Position numbers and translations under genes: made by a program | From: a virus | DNA: 22,990 bases | IMG/VR virus record: IMGVR_UViG_3300025127_000296 | Coordinates: 1-22,990 of that record | Direction: 5' to 3' (one strand) | The notes under the pieces: generated by a model | Databases searched by the model: none | What the model saw: the letters and a program-made list of their open reading frames with translations, nothing else | Told to the model about the DNA's origin: nothing | Part shown: one piece after another, positions 1-6,931 of the stretch | Layout of the letters: every line of letters starts with the position of its first letter | How positions within the stretch are numbered: position 1 is the first letter of the stretch

Positions 1-33
1 TAACAGATCCCATATTTCATCAGTAAGTTTCAT
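1..33 (-). CDS. Start of an unidentified gene, cut by the window edge
   Basis: An ATG at 33-31 opens a frame that runs off the left edge after 11 codons (MKLTDEIWDLL). The ATG overlaps the TAA stop of the preceding gene by one base (TAATG), the same junction used at least six other times in this window. That makes this a credible start rather than chance. Too little is visible to suggest a function. Confidence 0.6.
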   Translation of the reverse strand, partial: MKLTDEIWDLL

Positions 34-839
34 TAGCTTACCATGTCATATATTCTTTTTAACTGATCTTGTTGGTTATAAAAATATTTAGCTCCTTTTT
101 TTCTCATATCTTTAAAATCTTTTGGATTAGCTCCGCTCATAATACCAGCACCCAACACTGCATCAGCTCTACTTACAAATTCTCCATCCGCTAATTGCGC
201 AAGCATAGTATCTTTATCTTTATCTGCCATATCTGTTGCGTCTTCTATATATCCTGCTGCTCTAACATAATTACTTACATCTTTTTCATCGTGATCAAGT
301 TTACTTGGTAAATATTGTACATCTCCACCCTCTCTATATTTAGGTAAAGCATCAACTATACCACCTTGTGAAAAAGCATAAACTTGATTAGGTTGTTGGT
401 AATTATATAAATTTTGAAACTGTCTATCTCCTCCTGTTACTGTGTCATAATTAAACCTATCTCCTAAACCTTTTACTTGTTCTTGCCCTTTAGCATACTC
501 ATCTGCATACATTTGATCACTAAATGGCATTTTAAAACCCTCTGGTTTTTGTGCACTTGGTGTCATAAGTGGTGCTGCAACTGCGGCTGCTCCTGCAAGT
601 TTAGCTTTACCTGCTGACAAACCTAACGTGCTAGCTAAACCTTGACCAGCTGTATAACTAGATGTGCCTGCACCTCCAGCTGCACCCAACATTCCAGGTG
701 CTGCCATTCCTGCACCTGCTCCAAGTGCTGCACCTAAAAACATATTCTTTATCATATCTCGATTAGAGCCACCTGATGCTTTTGTGTATAAGCCTCCTAT
801 ACCTGCTCCTATTGCCATTGCTAAAACTGGAAATGCCAT
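33..839 (-). CDS. Gly/Ala-rich putative virion protein with C-terminal 'DGEFVSRADAVLGAG' motif
   Basis: A 268-residue protein of unknown function. Residues 1-92 are rich in Gly and Ala with hydrophobic stretches (MAFPVLAMAIGAGIGG; AALGAGAGMAAPGMLGAAGG), so they could insert in or cross a membrane. The middle (95-160) is polar and Tyr/Gln-rich. Residues 158-172 carry two Gly-Gly elements (SQGGIV and REGGDV), and residues 215-232 read LADGEFVSRADAVLGAG. Similar GEFV..AD.V..LG motifs occur in many phage virion proteins, including tail and injection proteins. A good Shine-Dalgarno (AAGGAG) precedes the ATG. Its place after the tail and modification genes would suit an internal virion or ejection protein, but this is inference and no enzymatic domain is visible. 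Confidence 0.75.
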   Translation of the reverse strand: MAFPVLAMAIGAGIGGLYTKASGGSNRDMIKNMFLGAALGAGAGMAAPGMLGAAGGAGTSSYTAGQGLASTLGLSAGKAKLAGAAAVAAPLMTPSAQKPEGFKMPFSDQMYADEYAKGQEQVKGLGDRFNYDTVTGGDRQFQNLYNYQQPNQVYAFSQGGIVDALPKYREGGDVQYLPSKLDHDEKDVSNYVRAAGYIEDATDMADKDKDTMLAQLADGEFVSRADAVLGAGIMSGANPKDFKDMRKKGAKYFYNQQDQLKRIYDMVS

Positions 840-868
840 AATAACTCCTTTAGTATGTTAAGTATAGT

Positions 869-1651
869 TTAACTCTTTTTATCGAGCTTATCAATACCTA
901 CAGGTATCATTTCATCTATTAGTCTTCCTGTATACTGATATTCTCCTACATGAGTTATATATTCTGTTATCAAAGCATAACATTTACCACCAATATCACG
1001 CCATAATTTAGAAAAAGCGAAGTCTTCTCCATAATATCTTTTATGTTTCTCGTCATAATGAGTGTCAAAAAAGTTATACAAGTTAGGTTTTATTGTCATC
1101 TTTCCATCTACCATACTTTCCTGATGTATAATTTTGTTAGGGTAAGCTTTTATAAGTTTGTCAAACACTTCTCTTTTTAACAAAAGACAGCCAGTTGGAG
1201 CATAATTTAACTCAATCATCTCATTAGTAAATGAAACATTATCTTCATTATCTTTTATCTTAACAGGAAATTTATTACCACTTGTATGTTTTTGTAATTT
1301 TGTCATACTAGATATATCGTAATTTTTTTCAAATACCTTATCCCAATTAATTAATTTCATGGGGTAAGGTATACTACATACCTCAACATCTTTATCTATC
1401 ATTTTAAAAATAGAATTAGGATAAAATAATATGTCACTGTCTATAAACAAAAGATGCGTACAATCGTCAGATAAAAAGTGAGACACTAATGTGTTTCTAC
1501 CTTGTGTTACCAAAGAACTTTTCATCATGTCTATAGTAATGTAAATACTTTTAGATAAACACTCAGCTTGAAACTTCAACATAGATTGCATGTAATGTAT
1601 GGATACATCACTATGGACTGGTGTTGCTACAAATAATTTAATTTCTTTCAT
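869..1651 (-). CDS. GT-A-type glycosyltransferase-like protein
   Basis: A 260-residue protein with features of a nucleotide-sugar-dependent glycosyltransferase of the GT-A fold. After an N-terminal strand (IKLFVATPVHSDV), residues 51-75 contain GRNTLV and then LLFIDSDI. The DSD at 71-73 matches the metal-binding DxD motif. Residues 207-222 (YGEDFAFSKLWRDIGG) resemble the acceptor/catalytic segment 'sED..F..rw...G' of family 2-like enzymes, followed by H234. The start overlaps the stop of the preceding glycosyltransferase by 14 bases, and AAGGTG lies six bases upstream. The pair is therefore probably translationally coupled. No signal peptide or membrane segment is seen, so it should act in the cytoplasm. 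Donor and acceptor cannot be read from sequence. Confidence 0.8.
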   Translation of the reverse strand: MKEIKLFVATPVHSDVSIHYMQSMLKFQAECLSKSIYITIDMMKSSLVTQGRNTLVSHFLSDDCTHLLFIDSDILFYPNSIFKMIDKDVEVCSIPYPMKLINWDKVFEKNYDISSMTKLQKHTSGNKFPVKIKDNEDNVSFTNEMIELNYAPTGCLLLKREVFDKLIKAYPNKIIHQESMVDGKMTIKPNLYNFFDTHYDEKHKRYYGEDFAFSKLWRDIGGKCYALITEYITHVGEYQYTGRLIDEMIPVGIDKLDKKS

Positions 1652-2567
1652 TCAATGCACCTTGTAAAAAATTTGTCCATTCTATCTTTTTCTTATCCCA
1701 ACTATAAAATTTTTTTACAAAGTTTTGTTGCATTTGTAGATGTTCAAATATCTCTGGCTCGTGTATCGTGTTTACTGCTTGACGTATCGCAGATGCAAAC
1801 TTACTAGCAAGTCTCTTAGTATCTTTTTCATAGGTCACGTATACAGGAAACTCAGAACAAGTTTCATACAAAGCACCAAAGTTTGTAACTATACAAAATA
1901 ATCCAGCAGCCATTGATTCAAGAGCTGCATTACAACTTGTCTCCTCCCATATACTAGGGTATGCAAACATATGATAGCGATAAATATATTTTTGTATAAA
2001 CGAATGTTCTTTGTATCCTATGTAAGTAACATTTTCTAATTTTCTTGCTTGTTCATACAATGGTTCATATTGACTGTCGTTTGCTTTTTCAAATTCCTCT
2101 CCGTATATTTTACAACTACTAAACACATCTACATGCACGTTACAGTCTTTTAATAAACTCATAGCTCCAAGTAAAACATTAAGACCTCTCCACGGAGTTA
2201 CGTGAAAAAGCATACGAACCATATCACCATGTTTAAAAGGTGTAATTTTAGGAAAATTGTTTACACCATTTTTTATCACATGACATTTGTTAGTAGGTAT
2301 ATCAAATCTATATCTATACTTTTCATAATTCCAATGACTGTTAAAAACATACCAATCAAATTTATCGTGATTACTTTTATCTTCAAACCACGGATATATA
2401 TTAGGTTGATTGTGACTATTTTTTTGCCAAAGTATATTTATTTTATCTTTGCTTAATTCTACTTTACCTGGTATTGATGTGCATATTTGAAAATTGTCTA
2501 ATAAATTATCATCAACATAGTGTGATAGAAAACGATGTTGTATTTCAGTTCCACCTGAAGGAATCAC
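1638..2567 (-). CDS. GT4-like (GT-B fold) glycosyltransferase, GTG start
   Basis: A 309-residue GT-B glycosyltransferase. The N-terminus starts directly at a glycine-rich loop (PSGGTEIQ, residues 3-10). The C-terminal Rossmann domain has the retaining GT4 signature: E209 and E217 in EETSCNAALESMAAG form the EX7E motif that contacts the sugar nucleotide, and VTPWRG at 123-128 begins the second domain. At 309 residues it is short for the family, and the first beta-strand seems trimmed. Upstream in frame there is only ATT before a TAA, so the GTG at 2567 is the only normal start. It overlaps the SET gene stop (GTGA), with GGAG eight bases upstream. The substrate is unknown. Its partner glycosyltransferase follows with a 14-base overlap. 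Confidence 0.88.
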   Translation of the reverse strand: MIPSGGTEIQHRFLSHYVDDNLLDNFQICTSIPGKVELSKDKINILWQKNSHNQPNIYPWFEDKSNHDKFDWYVFNSHWNYEKYRYRFDIPTNKCHVIKNGVNNFPKITPFKHGDMVRMLFHVTPWRGLNVLLGAMSLLKDCNVHVDVFSSCKIYGEEFEKANDSQYEPLYEQARKLENVTYIGYKEHSFIQKYIYRYHMFAYPSIWEETSCNAALESMAAGLFCIVTNFGALYETCSEFPVYVTYEKDTKRLASKFASAIRQAVNTIHEPEIFEHLQMQQNFVKKFYSWDKKKIEWTNFLQGALNERN

Positions 2568-2881
2568 GAGCCATACTCCAATAACAACTCTTTACCTTTT
2601 TTTATTTTTTTAATCGTTATAACTTTATATACAACATAATCATCCCAGTCTAAATCAATAAACAAACGACAGTTTGGTTCGTCACTATGGTTTAAAAAAC
2701 CTCCCATCGGAGTTCTAACATATCCGTGTATTATTGGTATTTTTATATGACTCATACCTAAATCATACTTTCTAGGCAAATCAAATTTTGCAAAGACACC
2801 ATGTCCATGAGTGTTACTTACACCTATCATTAATTCTTCTGGTAAAGGATTATAATAAAACCTGTCGTATTTAATTTTCAT
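2564..2881 (-). CDS. Minimal SET-domain protein (putative lysine methyltransferase)
   Basis: A 105-residue protein that is almost entirely a SET domain. The GxG region is HGHGVFAKFDLP (25-36). The core motif GGFLNHSDEPNC (60-71) matches the NHSxxPN S-adenosylmethionine-binding signature. The C-terminus KGKELLLEYGS (95-105) matches the 'kGeEl...Yg' end, with Y103 in the place of the catalytic tyrosine. No pre-SET or post-SET cysteines are present. The size is close to the stand-alone viral SET protein of chlorella virus. By family, it should transfer a methyl group to a lysine side chain of a protein. It overlaps the preceding gene by 11 bases and the GT4 gene by four (GTGA). The target (virion, host or DNA-binding protein) is unknown. 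SET domains are uncommon in phages, but the motif match is strong. Confidence 0.85.
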   Translation of the reverse strand: MKIKYDRFYYNPLPEELMIGVSNTHGHGVFAKFDLPRKYDLGMSHIKIPIIHGYVRTPMGGFLNHSDEPNCRLFIDLDWDDYVVYKVITIKKIKKGKELLLEYGS

Positions 2882-3071
2882 CTTTGGTTTTACTTATCAT
2901 AGACAAAGCTTCTTTTGGCACTATAATATTTACATCGCACACTATATCCTCTTGTTTGGTATCTGTATTTGGATTGTCTACGTCATGTTGAGCATCTTCT
3001 TTAGAGGCATATCTTAAGTTAGTCTTTTTATTTCTGTAAGTTTCTTGTGAGGTGCATTGTATTGTTTTCAT
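2871..3071 (-). CDS. Small hypothetical protein
   Basis: A 66-residue polar, acidic protein with no family I recognise (begins MKTIQCTSQETYRNKKTNLR). It is cytoplasmic by appearance, with two widely spaced cysteines and no membrane segment. Its last 11 bases overlap the start of the SET gene. The overlap implies co-translation and suggests a role tied to the modification genes, but nothing in the protein itself supports that. The ribosome binding site is weak (AGGAT well upstream of the ATG). A 38-base AT-rich gap separates it from the oxygenase gene, with no hairpin visible there. Confidence 0.65.
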   Translation of the reverse strand: MKTIQCTSQETYRNKKTNLRYASKEDAQHDVDNPNTDTKQEDIVCDVNIIVPKEALSMISKTKDEN

Positions 3072-3109
3072 AAAAACAATATCCTATAAATACTAGAAAA
3101 AATCAAGTA

Positions 3110-3679
3110 TTAACTAAACCAACAAACTATGCTGTATCTAGTGCCAGATAAAATAGGTTGTACAGAATGAGGGTACATAAAATTACTAGGAAACATAACT
3201 AAATCTCCTGTTTTTAATTCTACTTTACTGTATGCAAACTGCCTATCGTTAGGATAATAAAAAATCAATTCTCCACCTTTATAATCTTCGTTTAAATTAA
3301 TTATAAAAGAAAGTTGTCTATTTTCTTGATGGAAAGAGTCAGTATGTTTTTTATAAAAATTACCTGTTTTATATTTTAATAAATTTATTGATTCTAGTTT
3401 TAACTCTTGATGTAAACTTGTAAATATCTTTTGATAATTTGTAATAGCTTTACTACAGGTCTTAAATATTAATTTTTGATATAGAACATCATGTTCGTTA
3501 TTAAGGTTTAAAGGAACAGTATAAACATTTCTATGTTTAGTATCTACGTAATCACCATCATTTTTTAACATCGTAGCTTTAATACTAGGACTTACCTCTA
3601 TATGATCACACAGGTTTTTACAAACTTTTTTATCTAAAGCTTGATCTACTTTAAAAATAGCAGAACTGATTTTATCCAT
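3110..3679 (-). CDS. 2-oxoglutarate/Fe(II)-dependent oxygenase, prolyl 4-hydroxylase-like
   Basis: A 189-residue protein with a double-stranded beta-helix oxygenase core. The iron ligands read as H112 and D114 in KHTDSF, with H171 in PHSVQPI. R181 in SGTRYS sits ten residues after the second His, where these enzymes bind 2-oxoglutarate. GGELIFYY (135-142) and LKTGDLVMFPS (155-165) are typical core strands. The family uses O2 and 2-oxoglutarate to hydroxylate proteins (Pro, Lys, Asn), small molecules or, in other branches, bases. The HxD...H...R pattern is complete, so activity is plausible. The ATG overlaps the preceding gene by eight bases (ATGGATAA). Similar enzymes are frequent in marine phages, mostly without known substrates. 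Here it sits upstream of SET and glycosyltransferase genes. Confidence 0.9.
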   Translation of the reverse strand: MDKISSAIFKVDQALDKKVCKNLCDHIEVSPSIKATMLKNDGDYVDTKHRNVYTVPLNLNNEHDVLYQKLIFKTCSKAITNYQKIFTSLHQELKLESINLLKYKTGNFYKKHTDSFHQENRQLSFIINLNEDYKGGELIFYYPNDRQFAYSKVELKTGDLVMFPSNFMYPHSVQPILSGTRYSIVCWFS

Positions 3680-4022
3680 TCTCTTGAGAACGATCTATTA
3701 AAGCATAACTTATTAAGCCTTGTATTTTACTACTTCCTGTAGCAGCTTGTACAGTTATAGCATCACCAGCCTCTAAATTTAAACCTTGAGGTGTAGCGTT
3801 TACTTGTGATTTAGCTGGCACGTCATCTCTAAAAAATTCATACTCCGTGCTAGAATCAGATGAATCAACAAAATTCATATTAACTAAAATAGCTGATGAC
3901 GCATCATTATTAGCGCAATAAATACTTTTAACTATAACTGTTCCATTAGTAGGACATGTAAATACTGTAGTTTTACTTGTATCAGTTTGTTTAAAACCTT
4001 GGTTTTTATATTGTATTGTCAT
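3672..4022 (-). CDS. Small beta-rich putative structural protein
   Basis: A 116-residue protein predicted by eye to be mainly beta-strand (TTVFTCPTNGTVIVKSIYCA; GDAITVQAATGSSKIQGLI). The order 'turn it on, add a ligand or offset, avoid zero' is not seen, and I recognise no enzyme motif. Small beta-sandwich proteins of this kind, with an 'EAGDAITVQA' type segment, are common accessory virion or fibre proteins in marine phages. Position between the tail genes and the oxygenase fits that idea. The start overlaps the 54-codon gene upstream (ATGA), and the end overlaps the oxygenase by eight bases. Function is unassigned. Confidence 0.7.
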   Translation of the reverse strand: MTIQYKNQGFKQTDTSKTTVFTCPTNGTVIVKSIYCANNDASSAILVNMNFVDSSDSSTEYEFFRDDVPAKSQVNATPQGLNLEAGDAITVQAATGSSKIQGLISYALIDRSQENG

Positions 4023-4183
4023 GATAAAAAATATTCAAAAGCTTGTTGTTCATTTTTAATTTCTTGTTGATAACTAAAATTTAATTTTTGTATAATTTGA
4101 GTTAAGGCTAAATTAATTAATCTTTGGTTTTCAATATTATATTCTTCTTTTGGTTCTGGAATAAATGTATTAATTTTAGCCAA
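4019..4183 (-). CDS. 54-residue hypothetical protein with TTG start
   Basis: Found by reading the apparent gap between two genes. A TTG at 4183-4181 opens a 54-codon frame that ends in TGA at 4021-4019. It begins (M)AKINTFIPEPKEEYNIENQ and continues as a likely helix rich in Gln, Asn, Ile and Leu. AGGA lies six bases before the TTG. The start overlaps the preceding stop by eight bases, and the TGA overlaps the following ATG (ATGA). These junctions copy the style of the neighbouring genes, and the frame fills the gap exactly, so I take it as real. No function can be assigned. Confidence 0.68.
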   Translation of the reverse strand: MAKINTFIPEPKEEYNIENQRLINLALTQIIQKLNFSYQQEIKNEQQAFEYFLS

Positions 4184-4469
4184 TTTGTTTCCTTTTTTTT
4201 AATGCTACTTTACCAGCTTTTGCTATTCTTACTACTTCCGTTTTACCCATAACTTTCGCACGTTGTTCCATAACAGTCAATATTTGTATTTTTCTAGCAT
4301 AAGGTTTTGAAATCTTTTTTACTTTTGCAACAGTTGCTCTTGCATCAGCTGGTGTCGCAAATTTAATACGTACTGTATCCTTAGGGTTTTCGTCTGTATA
4401 CAATCTACGACCACTACCCTTTGGTTTTTTACCTGTTCCTTTTAATGGATCTTTTGTTTTTCTTACCAT
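4176..4469 (-). CDS. Small basic protein with 'GSGRRLYTDENPKDTV' motif
   Basis: A 97-residue, strongly basic protein. Residues 10-36 hold a conserved-looking block (KGTGKKPKGSGRRLYTDENP, then KDTVRIKFATPADA) that I recall from marine phage proteins of unknown function. A helical, Lys/Arg-rich tail with ARKIQILTVMEQRAKVMGK follows. The charge suggests contact with DNA, RNA or an acidic virion surface. The start has AGGAAG just upstream, and it overlaps the 3' end of the 107-residue gene by 41 bases, the longest overlap here. No catalytic motif is visible. Confidence 0.75.
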   Translation of the reverse strand: MVRKTKDPLKGTGKKPKGSGRRLYTDENPKDTVRIKFATPADARATVAKVKKISKPYARKIQILTVMEQRAKVMGKTEVVRIAKAGKVALKKRKQIG

Positions 4470-4752
4470 CTTCTTTCCTTATAGCTCTGTATATTATATC
4501 AGGTGGTGCCATAAAATAACAGTATTCTTTTATGGTTAACAATTTAAAAGACTTTTGTTTGTGTAAACCCCATCTAAAATCTTCTGCATTTTGTTTAATC
4601 ATATCTGAGTAAAATTTATATTGATCAGGCCATTCATGTTTAGTAAATTTCCATATTTTTTTTGCGTTTAAAACAATTGCATAAGGATTTGACGTATGAT
4701 CACTTTTCCATATATTTTCATGATCAATACTTACTATGTTTTTAATGTCCAT
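4429..4752 (-). CDS. Hypothetical protein, aromatic-rich
   Basis: A 107-residue protein with many Trp, Tyr and Phe residues (KKIWKFTKHEWPDQYKFYSD, later EYCYFMAPPDIIYRAIR) and a basic tail (KNKRSIKRNR). I do not recognise the family. The basic tail is largely encoded in the 41-base overlap with the next gene, so its charge may partly reflect that overlap rather than selection on the protein. Only three bases separate its start from the stop of the large tail gene. Co-expression with tail genes is likely. No membrane segment, metal site or nucleotide motif is evident. Confidence 0.65.
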   Translation of the reverse strand: MDIKNIVSIDHENIWKSDHTSNPYAIVLNAKKIWKFTKHEWPDQYKFYSDMIKQNAEDFRWGLHKQKSFKLLTIKEYCYFMAPPDIIYRAIRKEDGKKNKRSIKRNR

Positions 4753-4755
4753 ACA

Positions 4756-6927
4756 TTAACGTCTACCATCAGGTTGGACATCTGCTTTAAATGTTCCATA
4801 TCTCCAGTTTTCACCAGTAGTAATGTTTTCTATTTTTAAACTAGCTGCTCTACCTCTTGCTCTTGTATCTACTTTTTGTGTTGATGAAGATATTGTAAAA
4901 GGACCTAAACTACTACTGGCTTCAGTATCACTAGGAAAATCTTTTAAATTAATAGTAACTTTAGCATTACCTGTTAGAGCTCTAAAGTCTGGTATAAATC
5001 TTCTTATTTTAATAAAAAACTCTCCACGTATGCCGCCTCCACCTTCTACCTCAAAGTCACCACTTTCAATACTACCTATGATTGCAGTAGTAGTGCCATC
5101 AGTTTTTACTTGGTTAACTCCTTTTTCATGTGCATATAAAGTTGTAGCTCCATTTGTAGCTGTAGCACCCTGTATAATAGGAAAACTAGGTATAGCAGTA
5201 GTGCTATATTCTGTAGCATAAGGGTTATCATAAATAGTTTTGTCATAATAAGTTGTTCTTGATAAGGACCCTATAGTCCATAGTTGTTCCTGGTAATTGT
5301 AACTAACTACTCTATCTATTTGCGTAGATCCTGCTTTTGGATAAAACCAATTTATTTCACTAAACAATGAATTGTATCCAGCATACACTACATCTGCTGC
5401 ATCAAAGTTTATACCTAAATCATCTTCATCTTGTGTAGTAAAAACAAAATCCTCTACTTGACAATTTATTTTTTTAACAGTTCCATCAAATAAATAAAAA
5501 CCACCGGCTTGACCCATCCAATAAACCACTCCATTAACTGCAACTATAGCATGTTGTGATATTAAACCACAATTAGCTCCTACTTGTTGTATGCCAAATG
5601 TAAAAGGTGGACCAACAAATTGCATTGTGTATGCAGAAGTATCGGTAAGAATTAAAATAAAACTACCTGCATTTACAGCACCGACTATTTTAGTGCCACT
5701 ATCTATTCTAAAAGTTCCTGCTGTGTTTACTGATGTAGGTGTGTAATCCTCAAAATTCTCTTGGTCTGCAAAACGTATAAACATTTTATCTTGAGAGCTT
5801 GTACCTACAGTAGTTTCAGTGCCTAAATGTATTAAATGTCTGTCTCTGTCGGAAACTACAGTCATCACACTTTGTATTGGTGCGTTATTTATGACTGTAG
5901 CTCTTGTTGACAGAGCCGAGGCACTGCTCGGGTTCCATTGAAAAGTCTTATTGTTTTTTACAGTCGCAACTAATATTTGCCCAAAATTATCTAATGACCA
6001 GTTCCCTGGTTCTAATGTTACTTCACCAGTAGGTGAAGCATCACCCCATCCAGTAAAGCTAGAGGCTTCTTGTACTACAGCACCATCACTATGAGCAGAT
6101 CTAGTAGATCCAGAAGCTCCTCTTGCAATCCCTGTAACAGTGCTACCTGCTACACCAGTATAAGTTATTAATTCTTCTCCTACTTTTAATGTGCCACCAC
6201 TACTACTAAAACCAGACACAGAAGTTAAAGTTATTGCAGTACCTGAGCCGCCCGTTCCATTTGCATCATCTAGTAAAGCACCATTAAGCGTAGTGCTAGT
6301 TATGGTAGGATTTGTACCACCATATAAGCCAGTACCAAAACCATAACCTGTGACTTGCACAGCATCACCAACTTTAAAATACGGAGATAAAGTTACACTA
6401 CCTCCAGCACTAAAACCAGCACCAGACTCTACCTTACCTGCTGTAACAGTAAAAGTGTCTGATGTTCTTGTTATGACTTCAAAAGTATTTTGTGTAAAAT
6501 CTGCACTTACAAAACCAGTGCCTCCACCTGGTAGGGTAACACTAGAAAATAAAAATAAGTCACCTATTTCTAACCCATGTGCTGCTTTGTTGACAGTTAC
6601 AGTTGCAGAGTTGTTAGTGGTAGTTAAAGTACAAGATGTAATGTTTGTATCTAAAGGAGATACATCATACATAGAACCATCATGATAAATAAACAATCCT
6701 TTGTTAGTGCCTATAGCTATATATCTTTTACCAGTAAGATCACTCCACAAGTGCATATCTCTTGCTACACCTACTAATGTACTAGAGGTAGTTTGTTCCC
6801 ATCCACCTATCTTTTCTGGAAAGCCATAGCGAAATCTTACATTGTCACAGTCAACCCACTTACCTTGTGCACCAGTAGGTGTTACTTGTTTATTTATTCC
6901 TCCAACAATCTGGACTTCACTAAGCAT
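4756..6927 (-). CDS. Large tail protein, nozzle / tail-tubular-B-like
   Basis: A 723-residue virion protein. The N-terminus (VGGINKQVTPTGAQGKW, then CDNVRFRYGFPEKIGGW) is the signature start of a tail protein common in podovirus-like marine phages. I compare it with the short-tail nozzle proteins (T7 gp12, P22 gp10 type). Many short beta-strand repeats and turns fit a beta-propeller-like fold. Residues about 210-290 (VGEELITYTGVAGSTVTGIA, then RGASGSTRSAHSDGA) look like an inserted small beta-domain also found in unrelated phage structural proteins. The C-terminus holds GGGIRGEFFIKIRRFIPDFR. The ribosome binding site is weak. It should form the distal end of the tail through which DNA leaves. 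Assignment by homology to a named family needs a profile search. Confidence 0.75.
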   Translation of the reverse strand: MLSEVQIVGGINKQVTPTGAQGKWVDCDNVRFRYGFPEKIGGWEQTTSSTLVGVARDMHLWSDLTGKRYIAIGTNKGLFIYHDGSMYDVSPLDTNITSCTLTTTNNSATVTVNKAAHGLEIGDLFLFSSVTLPGGGTGFVSADFTQNTFEVITRTSDTFTVTAGKVESGAGFSAGGSVTLSPYFKVGDAVQVTGYGFGTGLYGGTNPTITSTTLNGALLDDANGTGGSGTAITLTSVSGFSSSGGTLKVGEELITYTGVAGSTVTGIARGASGSTRSAHSDGAVVQEASSFTGWGDASPTGEVTLEPGNWSLDNFGQILVATVKNNKTFQWNPSSASALSTRATVINNAPIQSVMTVVSDRDRHLIHLGTETTVGTSSQDKMFIRFADQENFEDYTPTSVNTAGTFRIDSGTKIVGAVNAGSFILILTDTSAYTMQFVGPPFTFGIQQVGANCGLISQHAIVAVNGVVYWMGQAGGFYLFDGTVKKINCQVEDFVFTTQDEDDLGINFDAADVVYAGYNSLFSEINWFYPKAGSTQIDRVVSYNYQEQLWTIGSLSRTTYYDKTIYDNPYATEYSTTAIPSFPIIQGATATNGATTLYAHEKGVNQVKTDGTTTAIIGSIESGDFEVEGGGGIRGEFFIKIRRFIPDFRALTGNAKVTINLKDFPSDTEASSSLGPFTISSSTQKVDTRARGRAASLKIENITTGENWRYGTFKADVQPDGRR

Positions 6928-6931
6928 AACA

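Noticed and set aside
33-839. Tape-measure protein
   Set aside because: Only 268 residues without long helical repeats; the GEFV..AD.V motif alone is not specific.
664-861. Plus-strand frame rich in Pro and Ala
   Set aside because: Complement of the Gly/Ala-rich part of the leftmost long gene; composition artefact.
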